The position numbers were made by a program, and so were the translations under genes. Under the pieces are notes generated by a model. The model did no database searches. It was not told where the DNA came from and saw only the letters and a list, made by a program, of their open reading frames with translations. Of a DNA stretch of 64,000 nucleotides, positions 48,186 to 61,165 are shown one piece after another (the stretch's first letter is position 1; each line of letters opens with the position of its first letter). Source of the DNA: Lichenostomus cassidix (taxonomy: Eukaryota; Chordata; Aves; Passeriformes; Meliphagidae); the NCBI GenBank assembly GCA_008360975.2, contig CM039185.1:2232001-2296000 (forward strand), written 5' to 3'.

Positions 48186-51100
48186 CTGCGGGCAGCGGGG
48201 AAAGGGAGGGAGGGAGGGAAGGAAATAAAACAGAGAGGGGTTACCACCCTTGTAGGTCTCCTCAGGCTTGCCACCCCGCTCCCCTTCTCCCACGGTTTTC
48301 CCAACTGCCCCTTTGGGAAGCCCTTCCCGGCAATCCTTCCCGCCTGGATCCAATTAACGTGGCGATGTGCATGGAAGGCAGAGGTAAACACGTTGCTCCC
48401 TGCAGCCAGCTGGAAGAGGTACAAGAGTACGTTTAAAACACGCAACCCATCCGCTCTTCCCTCCTCATATCCATATGGTTACCTGGAAACTGCCTCTCAA
48501 ACCTCACAATGTTATTAAAAAAACAAAACAAGACTAATAAAAAAATGTTCTCATTAACATTGAAAAAATTAACAGAAAAATAAGATTCTTAAAGAAACAA
48601 AGCATTCCCCCTGCAGGGTCTGAGCTTGCACACACCTGAGCTGCTTTACTGCTCCGGAGTCAGGAAGTGATGGCTGATTTTAAAAACCCAGCGGTCTTTT
48701 TGTCACTGTCCACGCCAGGGGAAGGCAGAAGATAACACAGAGTTTAAAGCAATTATTGTTAGAATTATTGTGGGGTTTGCCATTCTTCCCTAATCGCTAA
48801 AAATGCCTTTTTAGTCACGTAAGGATTTTTTAACCTAAGGATTTTTTTAGTTTTACCTCGTTGCGCTTCTTTTATGGCAGAAAAAAGTTATGAATGTACT
48901 TTTATCTAACTCCTGGCTCAACGGACGATATGACCCTTGAAATTTAAATACGATGTCTTTTCATCCATGAACATGCTCTGATATCTCTGCATTAAAAAAA
49001 AATATATTCCAATGAGCGCATTCATCCCAGCCAGAGAGCTCTGCCGACTCGGAGCCTTTGTCATGGCTCAGGTCTTTCCTTTTTGGTGGCTCCACTGAAG
49101 GCAGAGGGGCGAGAGCAGAAGCATTCCAAGGAGTGCTTTAACACACAACCAGAGCACCAGGATGTGGCATTAAATGGGGCATCCAAAGGGATTCATTTGG
49201 CTGCAACCTTCCACAAGTGCTTTTATTCCAAACTGATAGGAAAGTGAGTCTCCTGCATCCTTGGCAGCCTGGGGACGGGAGGTTTGTGCTGGCACAGGTA
49301 CAGGATGCCATGGAAGGAGTGAGATGCCTGCCTGTGCCGAGGAGGAGATCAAAATCCCTCTAATTTCATCCCAAACACTCCCATCAGCTCTGTGCTACAG
49401 GAGCCTTAGGGATGGAGCCATCAGTGAAGTCTGAACCAAGTACAAACTGCAGTTGGAGCCTCACCACACTCCCAGGACTTTAAACCTTTCCCCAAAGACT
49501 CACTAACTCCAACCAGAAGTGCAATGCAATGCCTGTCAGCATCTTCAACATGCACAACTTGGAAAAGGCCAGACTGGCTTGCTTGAAAAGGGTTAAAAAA
49601 AGGAAATAAATAAAAAAGCTGCTTTTTGAGTCCCTCCCACCAGTCTTCAGATCAGAAATGCAGAGGTGGTATCTTTTTCCTTAAGCACCAAAACAAATTA
49701 ACCAGTGCAGTTCCACTTCAGAAGTAAAATAAAATAAAAATCAGCTTGGAGCTGACAGGAAGCATGGCAAATTTGAGGATAAAAGAAGAATGTCTGTGAA
49801 TGCTCAAAGAAGACTCAAAGAAGGGGGAGGCAGAAAGCTGAAATTCAATCTCAAAAGCTGCATTCAATAGGCAAAGCTGCTATTATATAAAATAAACTGT
49901 CTCTGGGCGTTTCTTTAGGTTTATACTTGTGTGAGTGAACTTAACTCTTGTGAAATACAAATGCCAAAACCTGATTTTCTGGGGTTCTGTATCAGCCTCA
50001 AATCAGGCGTCTGTTCAACTGATGCTCCAAGGGAGTGCAATTCACACAGAAAAGGCTGGAGAAGCAAAACCCCTTTTCCCAGTTTCACTCAGCATCCACC
50101 CAGCAGCACATGGGCAAGGGGAGGTGGTGGCACCAGAGCTCCCTGCTGGCTCCTGGCCTTGGATTCAGCAGCAACTCCCACATACCACTGTTCCAACTGG
50201 AAGTTTAAACTGACAGAGGGGAGGCTGAGATGGGATATGGGGAAGGAATTCTTCCCTGTGAAGGTGGGCAGGCCCTGGCACAGGGTGCCCAGAGAAGGTG
50301 TGGCTGCCCCTGGATCCCTGGAAGTGTCCCAGGCCAGGATGGACAGGGTTTGGAGCAACCTGGGATAGTGGAAGGTGTCCCTGCCATGGCAGGGGGTGGC
50401 ACTGGATGGGCTTTAAGGTCTCTTCTACCTTAAACCACTCCATAATACTATGTCTAACTCAAGTACTTTTCCAGGCCTGGTTAACTGAATTCCATGGAAG
50501 TGCCTTGAGGTTCTAGGAATCCCCCTCCTTACTGAGTAGGGCAGCACTGGTTTTGTTGTCCACTGGATCAGACAAGGGGCCATGGCTACAAAATCCCCTT
50601 GCAGCTCCAGCAGCTGCAGCTTCACCCTGTGTGGTCAGGAAAGAGACGGGCTGACAGGGACAGACACCTCCCAAATGACATCCCAACAACAAATGTGAGC
50701 ATGTGCCCCACCTGCCACCAGCATGAGCTGCAGGGTCCTCATGGGCACCCACATGGCTGGAGTTGCTTCAAGGTTTTGGTAAAGAACAAGAACATTTGTC
50801 TCTACCACCTTGTTTGGTGCTGACACAAAGACCTGAACATGTAAGATGTCAGAGGACCAAGTCCTTGATATCTAACAGGATCAAATTTATATATAAATAA
50901 AATATATCTATGTCAAGATTTATAGGCCGATACAAAATGCAAAAAGCCATGAAATTAAACATAAAACACCTTGAAGAATGAAAGCATCAGGCTCTGCCTC
51001 CCCTCTGCATTTACTGTGGCCAGACACTATAGCCCAAATGACCTCAGAAAATGCTCAGGGGCTTATTTATTTCAATCAGGGTTTCAGACAGCTGAGCACT

Positions 51101-51883
51101 GTTTCTCCTAATTAGTTATTCTGAAAGCAAATATGGAATCGATGAAATAGATAAAGACAAAGTTGGCTGTTTTGGGAGGCTGCTGGAAGGGGCTGATCCT
51201 TCCCCACCAATGTTGGCGGCAGCTGGAATGACCTGGTGGCTCCCAGGAGCAAAACTTGTCCATGCAGAAGAAGGACTACAGGATGGGAATCCCACGTGGT
51301 GACTGATGGGACACAGGCAAGAAGAAGCCCACAAATCCAACCTCCCCTTCCCACTAATCCTTTGTCTTTCCTCCTACCCAATCTCTAATTTCCCCCCAGT
51401 TTGCAGGGACTCAGTATTCTTCAGCCACATTTTGCTAATATTGGCTAATGGGTTCATAATGCTAAGAGAGGGAAAGATTCCCAACAAACAGAGAGGCTAC
51501 AAAGTCCTGTGTGACATTTTCTTCCCCTAAAAAACCGAACTCAAATCTCTAATTCAAACTGCATGTGCACACAAACATTTCCAGCCATGCCCATGCACTA
51601 ATAAAAGCCGTTCTTGCTAAGGCTTCTAAAAAGGTGTAGATTCATGGCTGGAGTGATTCCTGTGCAGAAAACACCCATTTACCTGCCTGCTCCACATTGC
51701 AGAGATACCCACAAACTGCTAATATTAAATGCACAGAAGGAATTAGGAAAATAAGTTGGCTTCCAAGTTGTCGCTGCTCCCTCATGTACCATAATTAAGT
51801 TCCTTACCATTTTCTTTCACCCCATTAATCAGGATAGTTTCTTGGTCTTCTGAGGCACAATCCTGCTCTTGTTGGTCATCCAT
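43912..51883 (-). CDS. NEXMIF: Neurite extension and migration factor NEXMIF (KIAA2022), two coding exons joined
   Basis: A large nuclear protein needed for neurite outgrowth, neuronal migration and synapse formation; loss in humans causes X-linked intellectual disability and epilepsy. Joining 51883-51808 and 48185-43912 gives 1450 codons including TAA, that is 1449 residues (human 1516). It begins MDDQQEQD and continues ILINGVKEN as in the family. Strongly conserved segments include residues about 284-318 ([20 protein letters not shown] and on) and [20 protein letters not shown], and the C-terminus [12 protein letters not shown] ... FEKLR. An acidic run sits at about residues 372-386 and a basic NLS-like KKRRKV at about 508-513. 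There is no enzymatic domain, signal peptide or membrane segment, as known for this protein. Order and strand beside RLIM match human. The frame is open throughout. Confidence 0.97.
48186..51807 (-). other. NEXMIF: NEXMIF intron between the two coding exons
   Basis: A 3.6 kb GT-AG intron. It contains a CR1 3' end at 50200-50455 and an AT-rich unique stretch (about 48480-49010) that is a candidate conserved element. No gene is seen within it. Confidence 0.85.
50200..50455 (+). mobile_element. CR1 LINE 3' end
   Basis: A 5'-truncated CR1 containing GGAATTCTTCCCTGTGAAGG, CCCTGGCACAGGGTGCCCAG, TGGCTGCCCCTGGATCCCTG and CCATGGCAGGGGGTGGCACT, ending CTTTAAGGTCTCTTCTACCT. It lies antisense to NEXMIF within its intron. 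Confidence 0.94.
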
Positions 51884-51932
51884 CAATTTAACCTCTTTCT
51901 GTTCACTCCATGCCCCACTGCATCTGGCCAAC
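51808..51932 (-). CDS. NEXMIF: NEXMIF first coding exon with short 5' UTR
   Basis: The donor GTAAGG begins at 51807, and a plausible acceptor (GAAATGTGCAG) ends at 51933. Translation starts at ATG 51883-51881 and contributes 25 codons plus one base: [20 protein letters not shown] then GVKEN. The family motif LINGVKEN confirms the frame. The frame is also open upstream, but the upstream codons are unlike the family and hydrophobic, so the ATG at 51883 is chosen. Confidence 0.93.
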
Positions 51933-52647
51933 CTGCACATTTCCAGAAACACAACCACAGTCAGTGCAATCCCCAGGATCAGCTCAAGGAACCGTGAATA
52001 AAAAATAACAACAATAAAACACCCCCGCACAGCCTCACACGCTGCCTGCTCCCTCCTTAAGAGGACAAATCCAATTTATTTAGGCTCTCAGCTTGTCACT
52101 TTTCCACTCCAAGAGCCAAGTCCCGTGCATTTCAGCAAGGTGAAAATGTTGTGTATCAGCGTTTCCTTCTACGAAGTCCTGCTCTGGGAGGTGGAGAGGT
52201 GCTCAGCACCTCGGCAGGACCCTCCACATCACCCCAAACTGCTGGGCAAAGGCAGGTTAGCCATGGCCAGCCAGGAAAGCTTATCCATCTCCAGGCAGAT
52301 CAGTGGAGAATTGAAGAGGAGAGGATTCATCCCACTTCATCAACAGCAACTCTGCAGTGGAGTTAGAAAAAATACAGATACTGGACTGACAGCTTCTCAC
52401 CCTCTCTATCAGCTACTGCCCTTCCAAGTGCTGGCAGGTGTGAAAAACTTCCCCAAAAAAGCAGTATTTTGTGGAAAATTATCTCCAGTCTCACTGTCCC
52501 CCATGAGAGCTCCATCCTTGGAAGCCTCATTCCCCACAGCCTCTGACTGCTCCCACTGTCCCCATGGGTGAAGCTGCACCTCCAGGGAGTGATGAGCAGT
52601 GGGGCTGTGCTGAGCAATGAACCTGAGGTGAGGATCCAGCCCAGATC

Positions 52648-52679
52648 TGCTCACTTCCAGCCCAGATCTGCTCCCTTCC
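52648..52679. repeat. Short tandem duplication
   Basis: CAGCCCAGATCTGCTC is followed after a few bases by a second CAGCCCAGATCTGCTC (about 16 bp units within TTC-linked repeats). Confidence 0.75.
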
Positions 52680-52927
52680 TCCTCTGAAGATCCTCCACCC
52701 TTTAAAGCCACCACCTGCCACAGAGAGGGAGTGATGTGGCTGAAACCTGGCCATGGGTGGCACTGGAAACCCACAGCAATGCTCCTTGTGGACAGAATTT
52801 CATCTCTTTGAGTGCAAATTCAAGTTAAAATCTATTTTATTCCCTTCTGGCAACTTGAACTCAATTTTTTTCTCTGTCACAGAACAGGTACTAGATTGCA
52901 GCATTGGTTTAGGTGTTTTTCTTAGGG

Positions 52928-52955
52928 TTTTTTTGTTTGTTTGTTTGTTTTGTTT
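52928..52955. repeat. (TTTG)n microsatellite
   Basis: A run of TTTG units (TTTTGTTTGTTTGTTTGTTT) with a slightly degenerate right end, in NEXMIF intron 1. Confidence 0.9.
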
Positions 52956-53661
52956 GGCTTTTTGTTTTTCACATCAACATTTGTCAATGTCTGCTGTTCC
53001 CACAGCACTCACTGCCCTGGGGTTCAGCAGCCAAACTTCATTCATATTCAGATTTGCAGTGGAGTCCTCTTAATTAACGTGAAATCTTTACAACCGCCTT
53101 AGTAAGTGAAACCTTCACCCAACTTAAAGATGTTGTGACACCGAGAGGAAGATAAGAATAACAAGCATCAGTAACTCCATTCCTTTGCATATTTAGAGGA
53201 ATATTTAACTAACCCCGAGAGTTTTCCTTTGATGCAAATCCCCATCTCAAAGCTCTCCAAGGCTGGTTGGCTGTGGTGAGACCCCTCTGCTGCCAGCACC
53301 CTCCCCACACCCTGAGCTCCCTCCGTGGCCTTTCAGCACTGACATCTTGGAGCAGCAGAGACTCCAAAAGCCAGAGCAGAGTTATTTTTCCATGAAGGAG
53401 ATTAATGTCTGAGTGTGGAAGCTGCTCTGCATCTGCCACTGACAGGCCTCAGCTTCGTGCCTCCTGGATAATATCTCCTGCCTGTTAAATGTGCCTTAAT
53501 TAATAGAAGTATTAATAAATTAAGGTTTTTTTCAAATATCTCTTAATGAAAATATTAATAAAATATCTTCAGCCTCGGGAGAAGCAGAGGGTTCTCAGGA
53601 GATCAGAGAAGCACCACTGGCCCCACACATGGGTTAGTGTGGCTGCTGGGGAGGGGCTGAG

Positions 53662-54015
53662 GTATCACAGAATGGTTTGGGTCAGAAAGGACCTTAAAGA
53701 CCATCCTGTTCCACCCCTGTCATGGCAGGGACACCTTCCACCATCCCAGGGTGATCCAAGCTCTGTCCAACCTGGCTTTGGACACTTCCAGAGATCCAGG
53801 GGCAGCCACAGCTTCTCTGGGCACACTGTGCCAGGACCTGCCCACCCTGCCAGGGAACAATTCCTTCCCAATATCCCATCTCTCCCTGCCCTCTGGCAGT
53901 GGGAAGCCATTCCCTGTGTCCTGTCCCTCCAGCCCTTGTCCCAAGTCCCTCTCCAGCCCTCCTGGAGCTCCTTTAGGCCCTGGAAGTGGCTCCAAAGTCT
54001 CCCTGGAGCCATGCA
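53662..54015 (-). mobile_element. CR1 LINE 3' end
   Basis: The reverse-complement element begins at its tail (ATCACAGAATGGTTTGGGTC), followed by GACACCTTCCACCATCCCAG, GATCCAGGGGCAGCCACAGC and CCCTGCCAGGGAACAATTCC. It extends through CCTTTAGGCCCTGG. It is very similar to the copy at 63046-63425, so both belong to one young subfamily. Confidence 0.95.
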
Positions 54016-54749
54016 GAGCAAAAAGGGAAAGGTCCTGCCAGGAAAACAGGCTCAGTTCTTGAAAGGACTTAGAGTATGACCATCATTTAAGTATTTTATG
54101 AGATTTATATTCACAGGAGAATCACGGCAGCATTTCAAGGTATCCGAGTACATGACCCAAAGAAGGACACTATGGAAATTTTCCTCTCTGTTCAATATTT
54201 AACCCCCAGGATGCAGATTGAGGTAAGAGCTGGTCCAGGGTTCTGTGGGAAGGTTCATCCTGCAAGTCAAGTCTGTTTATGGGTGTGATGAGCTGAGCTT
54301 TTCCTTGCAGCTCTGAGCTCAGGAGCATCTTTGATGACCTGATTTTCCCTGGCTGTCCTTGGTTTACAGGGATTTGGTGTAAAATGCCACCCAGAACACC
54401 CCAGAACACCATCACACCGTGTTACAGTCGTGGCCTGCAATGAACAAAACACAGGACAAAAGGAGCAACAGTAATTCCCCAACACTGCAAATTTTTCACT
54501 TCCAGCACACAAAACATCCCCAGGGAGGAAACAACACCACGGACACAAAACAGCAGAGAGCTCCCCAAGGAAGAGCCCAGGCATCCTAAAGGATGTGACA
54601 GGGCCATCCATCTCCTGCTGGGATTTCCAGGGCGGCAGGAAGGAGCAGGATCCCACCCTTAATCTCCTGGTATTAAGATTTTTGGGATGTGTGTGCATAA
54701 GGAGGAGGGAAACACACAAGGGATGTTCCCAGTGGATGAGATCCAAAGC

Positions 54750-55650
54750 CTGGAGGAGACAATGAAATGCAAGAACAAAGGGGATGTGCTTGTGGACAAC
54801 ACTTCCTCAACTGCAGTGGCCCAGAGGGCAGAGCTGAGCTCCAGAAATGAGCTGGAAAGAACTGAGAAGGATCCAGATGGGGGATCTTCCTGCAGGGTCA
54901 GACACAGATCAAGTACAAATGGGACAGACAATCCAGGTTTGCTGAGACCTGCTGAACAAGGGGACCTTTGGGACCAGTGTGACCAGGAAAGGTGAGATCC
55001 CACGAGGGACAGGGAGAAACAGCAGCAAGTGGGAAAGAAAAGCTGACAAAGGGGCAGGACGTGATGCAGAACAGGAAGAAACAGAAGGCTGGGGATAACA
55101 AAGAGAAGGAGAACAGCTGGGTCCCAGGGAAGAAAAACGAAACCAGGAGAGGTGTGGGGGATAAAGGCAGTGGGCAGAGAATACACTGGGTAGCAGGAGA
55201 GCACAGAACAGAGTCATCTGCAGACTGAAGCATAAAAGGGAGAGAATATAGATTTCAGATGGTGTCAGCCCATTGAAGAGAGGCACGGCTGGGGTCAGCC
55301 TATTATGGAGAGCTGGCAGGAGGAAAATCAGGCACCAGCTTGAAGTTTCTGAACTTGAGTGGAGCCAGAGTGGATGGAGGAAGAGGATGGAGGTCAGAAG
55401 GCGATGGGCAAAGGCGTGGGGTCAGAGGAACTGCAGCTCTCTGGAGGAGAGGGACAGGAGCACAGAGGGGCTGGCTGTGCTGCAAGGACAGGCACAGCAC
55501 GACCAGTGCCAGGGAAGAATTCAGAAGGACTTTGGCTGATTGCACCATGGACTCCAGGGCATCAGCCTGCTAAGATCACAGCTGGCACCACAGAGAGGCA
55601 CCAGCTAGCAAAGGAGATGCAGGGGAAGAAGGCATGGAAAGCGAGCAGTG
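54750..55650. other. Purine-rich low-complexity stretch
   Basis: The plus strand is heavily enriched in G and A for roughly 0.9 kb. Open frames on the opposite strand (for example 54659-55204, rich in Leu, Ser, Pro and Phe) are explained by this bias. No gene or known repeat family is recognised. Confidence 0.5.
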
Positions 55651-56245
55651 GAGCTTAACAGGAATCCAACTAGTTTTGAGCACAAGATGGACAAATTAAT
55701 GGACAGAAGGATAGGATGCAGAGCTGTGGTGCCAATACCCAGGGCTCAGTGACCTGGAGAAAGCCCTTTCAGCCGCATAACACAGGTCAGGTGAAAGACT
55801 GCAAGTGCCTCAGAAAACCCTCAGCATCAGGGCTCAGGAAATTCCCCATTCCTCACAATTCCTGTCAATTTTCCCATTTCTAGTGCTAGCAGGGCCATAC
55901 AAAACCTGTCAGTGACCACCCCACGTGCACACATCTGGGAGAGCACAAACACAGCAGTGCAATGAACCCTCTGCCACAAACCTCCTGCTGCCTTCCTGCA
56001 GCTCCTTCAGCCCAGGTGGCCAACAAACCCAAAGGATGTTTTTGGTCTCTTTCTAAAAACCTCCTGAGACACTCAAGAGGTTTTATGGGTCTTGGTGTTG
56101 CTGGAGTGGAGGCAAATGTGGTTGGAAAATGATGTCCTAGCTGAGGCCCCAGCAGCTCCCTCTGCTCCCAACACAGAGTGAGATCCTGGTGGAATTTCCC
56201 TTGGAAATTCCTTGGAGTAAAACTGGATTATTTCTTCTTCTGTAA

Positions 56246-56300
56246 ATTCACAAAATCACAGAATCCCAGAACGATCAGGGTTGGAAGGAACCCTTGAACA
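56246..56300 (-). mobile_element. Short CR1 tail fragment
   Basis: AAAATCACAGAATCCCAGAA followed by GGTTGGAAGGAACCCTTGAA, the reverse complement of the extreme 3' end of a CR1, heavily truncated. Confidence 0.75.
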
Positions 56301-59300
56301 GAGAAGGAAACACTCGAATTGCAAAGCTAAAAATCCTGGACATGTCCCCACATTCACCTCCAATCACATAAATGATGCACCAGATGTTTACTTAAACCCA
56401 TCCAAACTTCTGGATTGAAGCAGGTTCCTATTAGCACTAATTTGACAAAGGCAAAAGGGGAAATGCCACCCTTTTATACAACCAAAAAAATGCATCTGCT
56501 CAATGGCTGCCCTCTACTAAGAGAGCAACAAGTTGCTTTGCTTCTCTGTCAGCCAGAAAATGCCCATTTTTCTCTAGTATTGGTGCAGCTTTTCTGCATG
56601 GATGATTACAAAGTGCACAGGTCCATCACTTCACCCTGTCAGAGGTGCCATGGGGAGGTGACATCCCCTTCAGTGTCCTCAGCTCCACAGATGCCAACCC
56701 AAGGAGGAATTGTGCTGAGGGACCTGCTGGAGAGATTTCCTCCCCTCAAGGACTCCCTGCAGACTCTTCCTTGGGAAGCAGCACTGATCTGGTTCATGGC
56801 ATTTCCAGCAGAATCAGGGATGGTCACAGTGATGCCCTGGATGCATTTACAGGGGATAAAGCAAACAAGCTGGCCAGGATTGCCACAGAATCCAGTGCTT
56901 GGCCACTTAAATCTATGTATCTGTATCTCTGTATTTCTATAAAAATACAGATATTTACCCACTGCAGTCAAACATCACCTCATTTGTATTTCCTGGGCAC
57001 CACCATTACACCTAGAGCTCTAACCTCCTCCCAGGCAGAGGAAGGAAAAAATACCTACCAGGTAAAAATAAAAACCAGTCCAGGAGCCTGACTGAAAGCC
57101 CAGCTCCACATGTGGGAATTCCATGAGATGGACACCATTCTGAGTTAGGGAAGGCTGCTCTGGAATTAAAGTTGCAGGAGTGTTTCAGCTTCCAGCTGAA
57201 TAAACCAAAGGTCACTCACACCCAGCCAAAACCCAACATGCCAGCTCTTACTTACACCCAGCTTTTCCATCCTGAGTGTTGTAGCTCACAAGGTACATGG
57301 AGAGGGAGTATCCAAAGTGAAGCAGAATCTTTTTATGGAGAAGTGGGGGAAGAAAGCGAAGAAGAAGAAGCTGTGGCTTTTTTCTTCTGCAGAATTGTGA
57401 ATAAGTGCAGGTGTTCTATATATGCAGTTGTATCTTTCAAAAAAAGAGCTTTAGAGAAATTAATTACATGTCAGAGCCTCTGACAGGTCTTTTAAGAATT
57501 GTGATACTTTTGAATGAAAACATTATATACTTAAAAAGAAATACCATGTAAATGTCTCCGAGATATTTACAGTCAGTGGAGTAATAGTAGGAGAGGATTC
57601 AGCTCTCCCCGTGGATGGGTGGGTGCTGAACACACCATGCTCCTCCTGACAATGTCTCCTGCCTGTGCAGGAGCTCAGAGCAGAGTTCAGGGCCAGGAAT
57701 TGGCTGGGAACAGGAGCCAGGCTGTCCCCAAAATCCTGAGCCACCTCTCTGTCCCCTCCAGGCTCCATCCCTGAGCACCCAGCTCCTCTCAGCACCAAGG
57801 ACATCACACCTCCTCCTGTGCTGCCATGGGCTGCTGCACCTCTGCACAGGACAATATCCAAGTGGTTTTCTGCTTGGTTGGCTTCTTCTTGGCTTCTTTC
57901 CCCCCTTTATTTTCTCTTTAGTCCCAAGGCAGGCACAGGACAGAACCTCCCATGGACAAAGTGTGGTTGGGCAGCCCCAGAAACCACAGCAGTGCCAGGC
58001 TGCTCGTTCCCTGACCTAAAGGATGCTGTTTTCCTAACAGATTCTGAAATTCCCTGGCCCTTTTTATTCCAGGAATTCCATTTGATCCTTGTTTTTTCAC
58101 TGTAATTTCAGAACTGGTGGATAATGTGCTCCAAATTTTCACTTGCTAGCAAATGGGGGTATAGTTTAATACTAAGCACAACACCTCTCTGAGCAAAGCT
58201 CTGCTTCCATGAATTTACATTTCTACTTAGGCCAAGGGTCTCTGAATTTTGCCCATGATAAGGAAAAAATTCAGAGTCCCTAGAGGTTTCCAGAACTGAC
58301 AGGTTGGAAAGGTGAAGCTCCTAAGGAAAGGAATTCCTCCCTCTCTGCCCACTAGGAAATGCTGCTCCAGTCCATGGAAAGGATGTTGGACTTGAGGCTT
58401 CTGGTTTCAAAGCTGTTTTCCCAGGAAAATCTCACAAGGAAATTGCATCTCCCAGCAGTTCCCTGGGCTTTTCCTATCAATGATGAGAGAAAAGGCCAAA
58501 TAAAGGAGGAACAGGAAACAAGGAAGGGTTTTGTGGGTCAATCCCAGCAGTGAGACATCTAAAACCCTACAAGAAGGTAAGGCCTGATGGAGCCAATGTT
58601 AGCTGAGAATATGCTCAGGTATAAATACACATAAAAGCCTCCAATTAGCAAAAAATCTGGGGGGGAAATAAAATTGATTAAAAAAAGGAGTTTGCAGCGA
58701 AAATGGAGAACACAAAAACCACGAAAAGAGGAAACAATTTCAGAACTGGTGTGTTCCCAGAAGGTGTAAAGGATGGATGAGCTGTTAATATTCATAGCAA
58801 GCCTCCACTTTTCCTCAGCTGAAAGCAGATGCAACAATTACTGCCGAGCCCAAGCCCCAACTCCAGCAGACCCCCAGATATGATATTAAGAACAGGCTAT
58901 TAAAGCCAGCTCTGAAAGAAATGACAGTTTCTGACCTTACTCTGGGAGGACATAAGGTGTGAGTGTTTCAAGACCTGTCACAAACAACTTGAAGGCAAAA
59001 GGAAGGAAGTGAACAAAATTACAGCCTTCCTGACAAAGCACACGTTAAATACCAAAGGAGCTTTCTCTGTAAATGTATTCTCAGACATCAAGAGCAGCAG
59101 TGTATCACAAAGGGAAAAAGGTGGCAATTAAAATCCTGGAGAAGCTGAAACGCATGAGGGAACGTCTGAAATGTGGAGTATTTCAGCATAATGCTGTCCC
59201 GAGTTAGGGAAGGCAGAGCTGCCAAAGCTGAGAGAGGAAAGCTCCAAAATGCAAAGTAAGAAAGGGAAGAGTCAGGGAAGAATCACTGCAGAGAAGGGGA

Positions 59301-59871
59301 AGCTTATGGGAAAATGGAGAGCAGAGAGACTGAGCAAATGGAAGGGAAAAGGATGGTCCAAGGCCACAAAGAGGGCTTGTTGGCTTCAGATGAGCACAGC
59401 TCCACTCCTCATCCCCACAGCAGCCATCCAGAGCCTGAGGAAACCTTGAAGATCCAGGTAAGGAAAAAACAAAGATCCCTTTTCACCAAGTGTGGGATGA
59501 ATTCACATCTAGGGCTGGGTAAATATTCCCCTGGGAATAATGAGGGTGAGGAAATGAGGTGGATTCATGAGGGTTTCAGTGAGCTGCACCCAGTTTTGAG
59601 GCTGAGAAGCATAAAGAGAATTCCTGCCTACCAAGAGCAAGGGAGGATGATTAAGAAGAGTTGCTGGGTTGGTTGGGGTTTTGTTTTTTTTTTTTGGGTC
59701 ATTCTCTCATATGTTATAGAAGTGGAAGGAAATGAAGCAATAATTAGTGTCAGCAGCTGCATAGTTTTGAAAAGCACTGGCAAGTGAGGGGGAGATTTTC
59801 ATCTCCTGAAAATGAGCAACGACACAAACTTTGGTTGAACTGTGATGGCCAGAAGTAAAAACATTTCTAAT

Positions 59872-59932
59872 TCATAGAATCCCACAATGGATTGGAAGGG
59901 ATCTTTAAAGATGGCCAAAGACAGCTCACAAT
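59872..59932 (-). mobile_element. Short CR1 tail fragment
   Basis: TTCATAGAATCCCACAATGG followed by GGAAGGGATCTTTAAAGATG, a reverse-complement CR1 3' terminus truncated to about 60 bases. Confidence 0.75.
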
Positions 59933-61096
59933 GTTGCTTTTTGCCTTTCCTCCTTAAAAGTAGCTGTATTCCAAACATGTCGTTTTCATTCCATCCCCGG
60001 ATATAAAGTTAAGAGAAATCAGAAATGTTAAGGGCCTGGATTTCTGAGAAAATTAGAGTGGAATTATTAAAAACTCCAACTCTCATAAATCTGCAGAGGT
60101 TGAAAATTCAGCAGGATCCTGGGGTATTAACCTCACAAAAACACGAGGACTCTCCAAAGCTAATTATACATCAGTCTGCTCTAAAATAACAAAAGCCATT
60201 AAAGAATAGTTTGGGATGGAGATTTCTTGATGGGCAGAATTGCTCCATTTAAATGAACTTATTACCCAGATTCTCTTTCTGCTGCTGTATTTAGGGATCC
60301 ATTGACAAAGCAGCCTCTGAGAAGCTTAACAAACTCTTCCTATGAACCTCATCAGGAAATAGGAGAGCCCAAGGTCAAGTGCATTAAGATTACAGCAGCT
60401 GATGAAGAAAGGGGATGTTTCAGAGTCCCTTACACACTGGGTATTATCAACTAACTCAGCTGAAGAAGGGTGTGTAAAATGTTGTTTAGAGACATGGATT
60501 CATGCAGAGCCAAACCAGCACAAAGAGTTGGATTTCACAGGGATGTGCTGAAGAAAAGACTCAGTCCTAAACTTTACCATTGCCTCTTTCCCTAGCAGAA
60601 ATATTCTCTCCTTTTCCTTGTTAAAAAAAAAGGTTTAAAAAAAGAACACCGGGTTTAAAAAAAGAAGGATGAAAAGAAGATTTTTTTTTTCTGTATGAAT
60701 TTGTAATATATTAAAGTTTGGACTAAGGAGGGTAATTAGGCTGGTGCCGGAGGAGGAAGTGAAAGCTCATCAGGATATTTGCAGTAACCCTAGTGGGGTA
60801 AACATTTCTCTTTTCTAATATCTTCAAATTAGAAATTTTATAGGAAAAAAAGAAATTTTAACGAATCTCGTTTGTCTCTTATTAGCAATTAGCCAACGTG
60901 GACTCTGGATAAAAAGTGTTAATTTCTAAAGTACACATAATTTTCATAAAAGCACAGAGAGGAAACCAAACAACAGAGTGCTTGGCTTAGGCACAGGAAG
61001 GAATGAAGCTGAGCAAGGGGAGGAAGGGCTCATTCCTTCTGTGTTTTACACAAAAAACTGGCTCAGGGAGTGTTTGCTGCTGTTCCCTTACTACAG

Positions 61097-61165
61097 GACA
61101 TGGAATCCCAGAATCCCAGAATTGTTTGGGAAAAGACTTTAAAGCTCCTCTTGTTCCCATGGGCA
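61097..61165 (-). mobile_element. Short CR1 tail fragment
   Basis: GGAATCCCAGAATCCCAGAA followed by TTGTTTGGGAAAAGACTTTA and AAGCTCCTCTTGTTCC, a diverged reverse-complement CR1 3' end with a duplicated AATCCCAG unit. It may extend somewhat further right. Confidence 0.65.

Noticed and set aside
54659..55204. 181-residue minus-strand open frame, Leu/Ser/Pro/Phe rich
   Set aside because: Product of a purine-rich tract on the opposite strand. No homology is recognised, and it lies inside NEXMIF intron 1.
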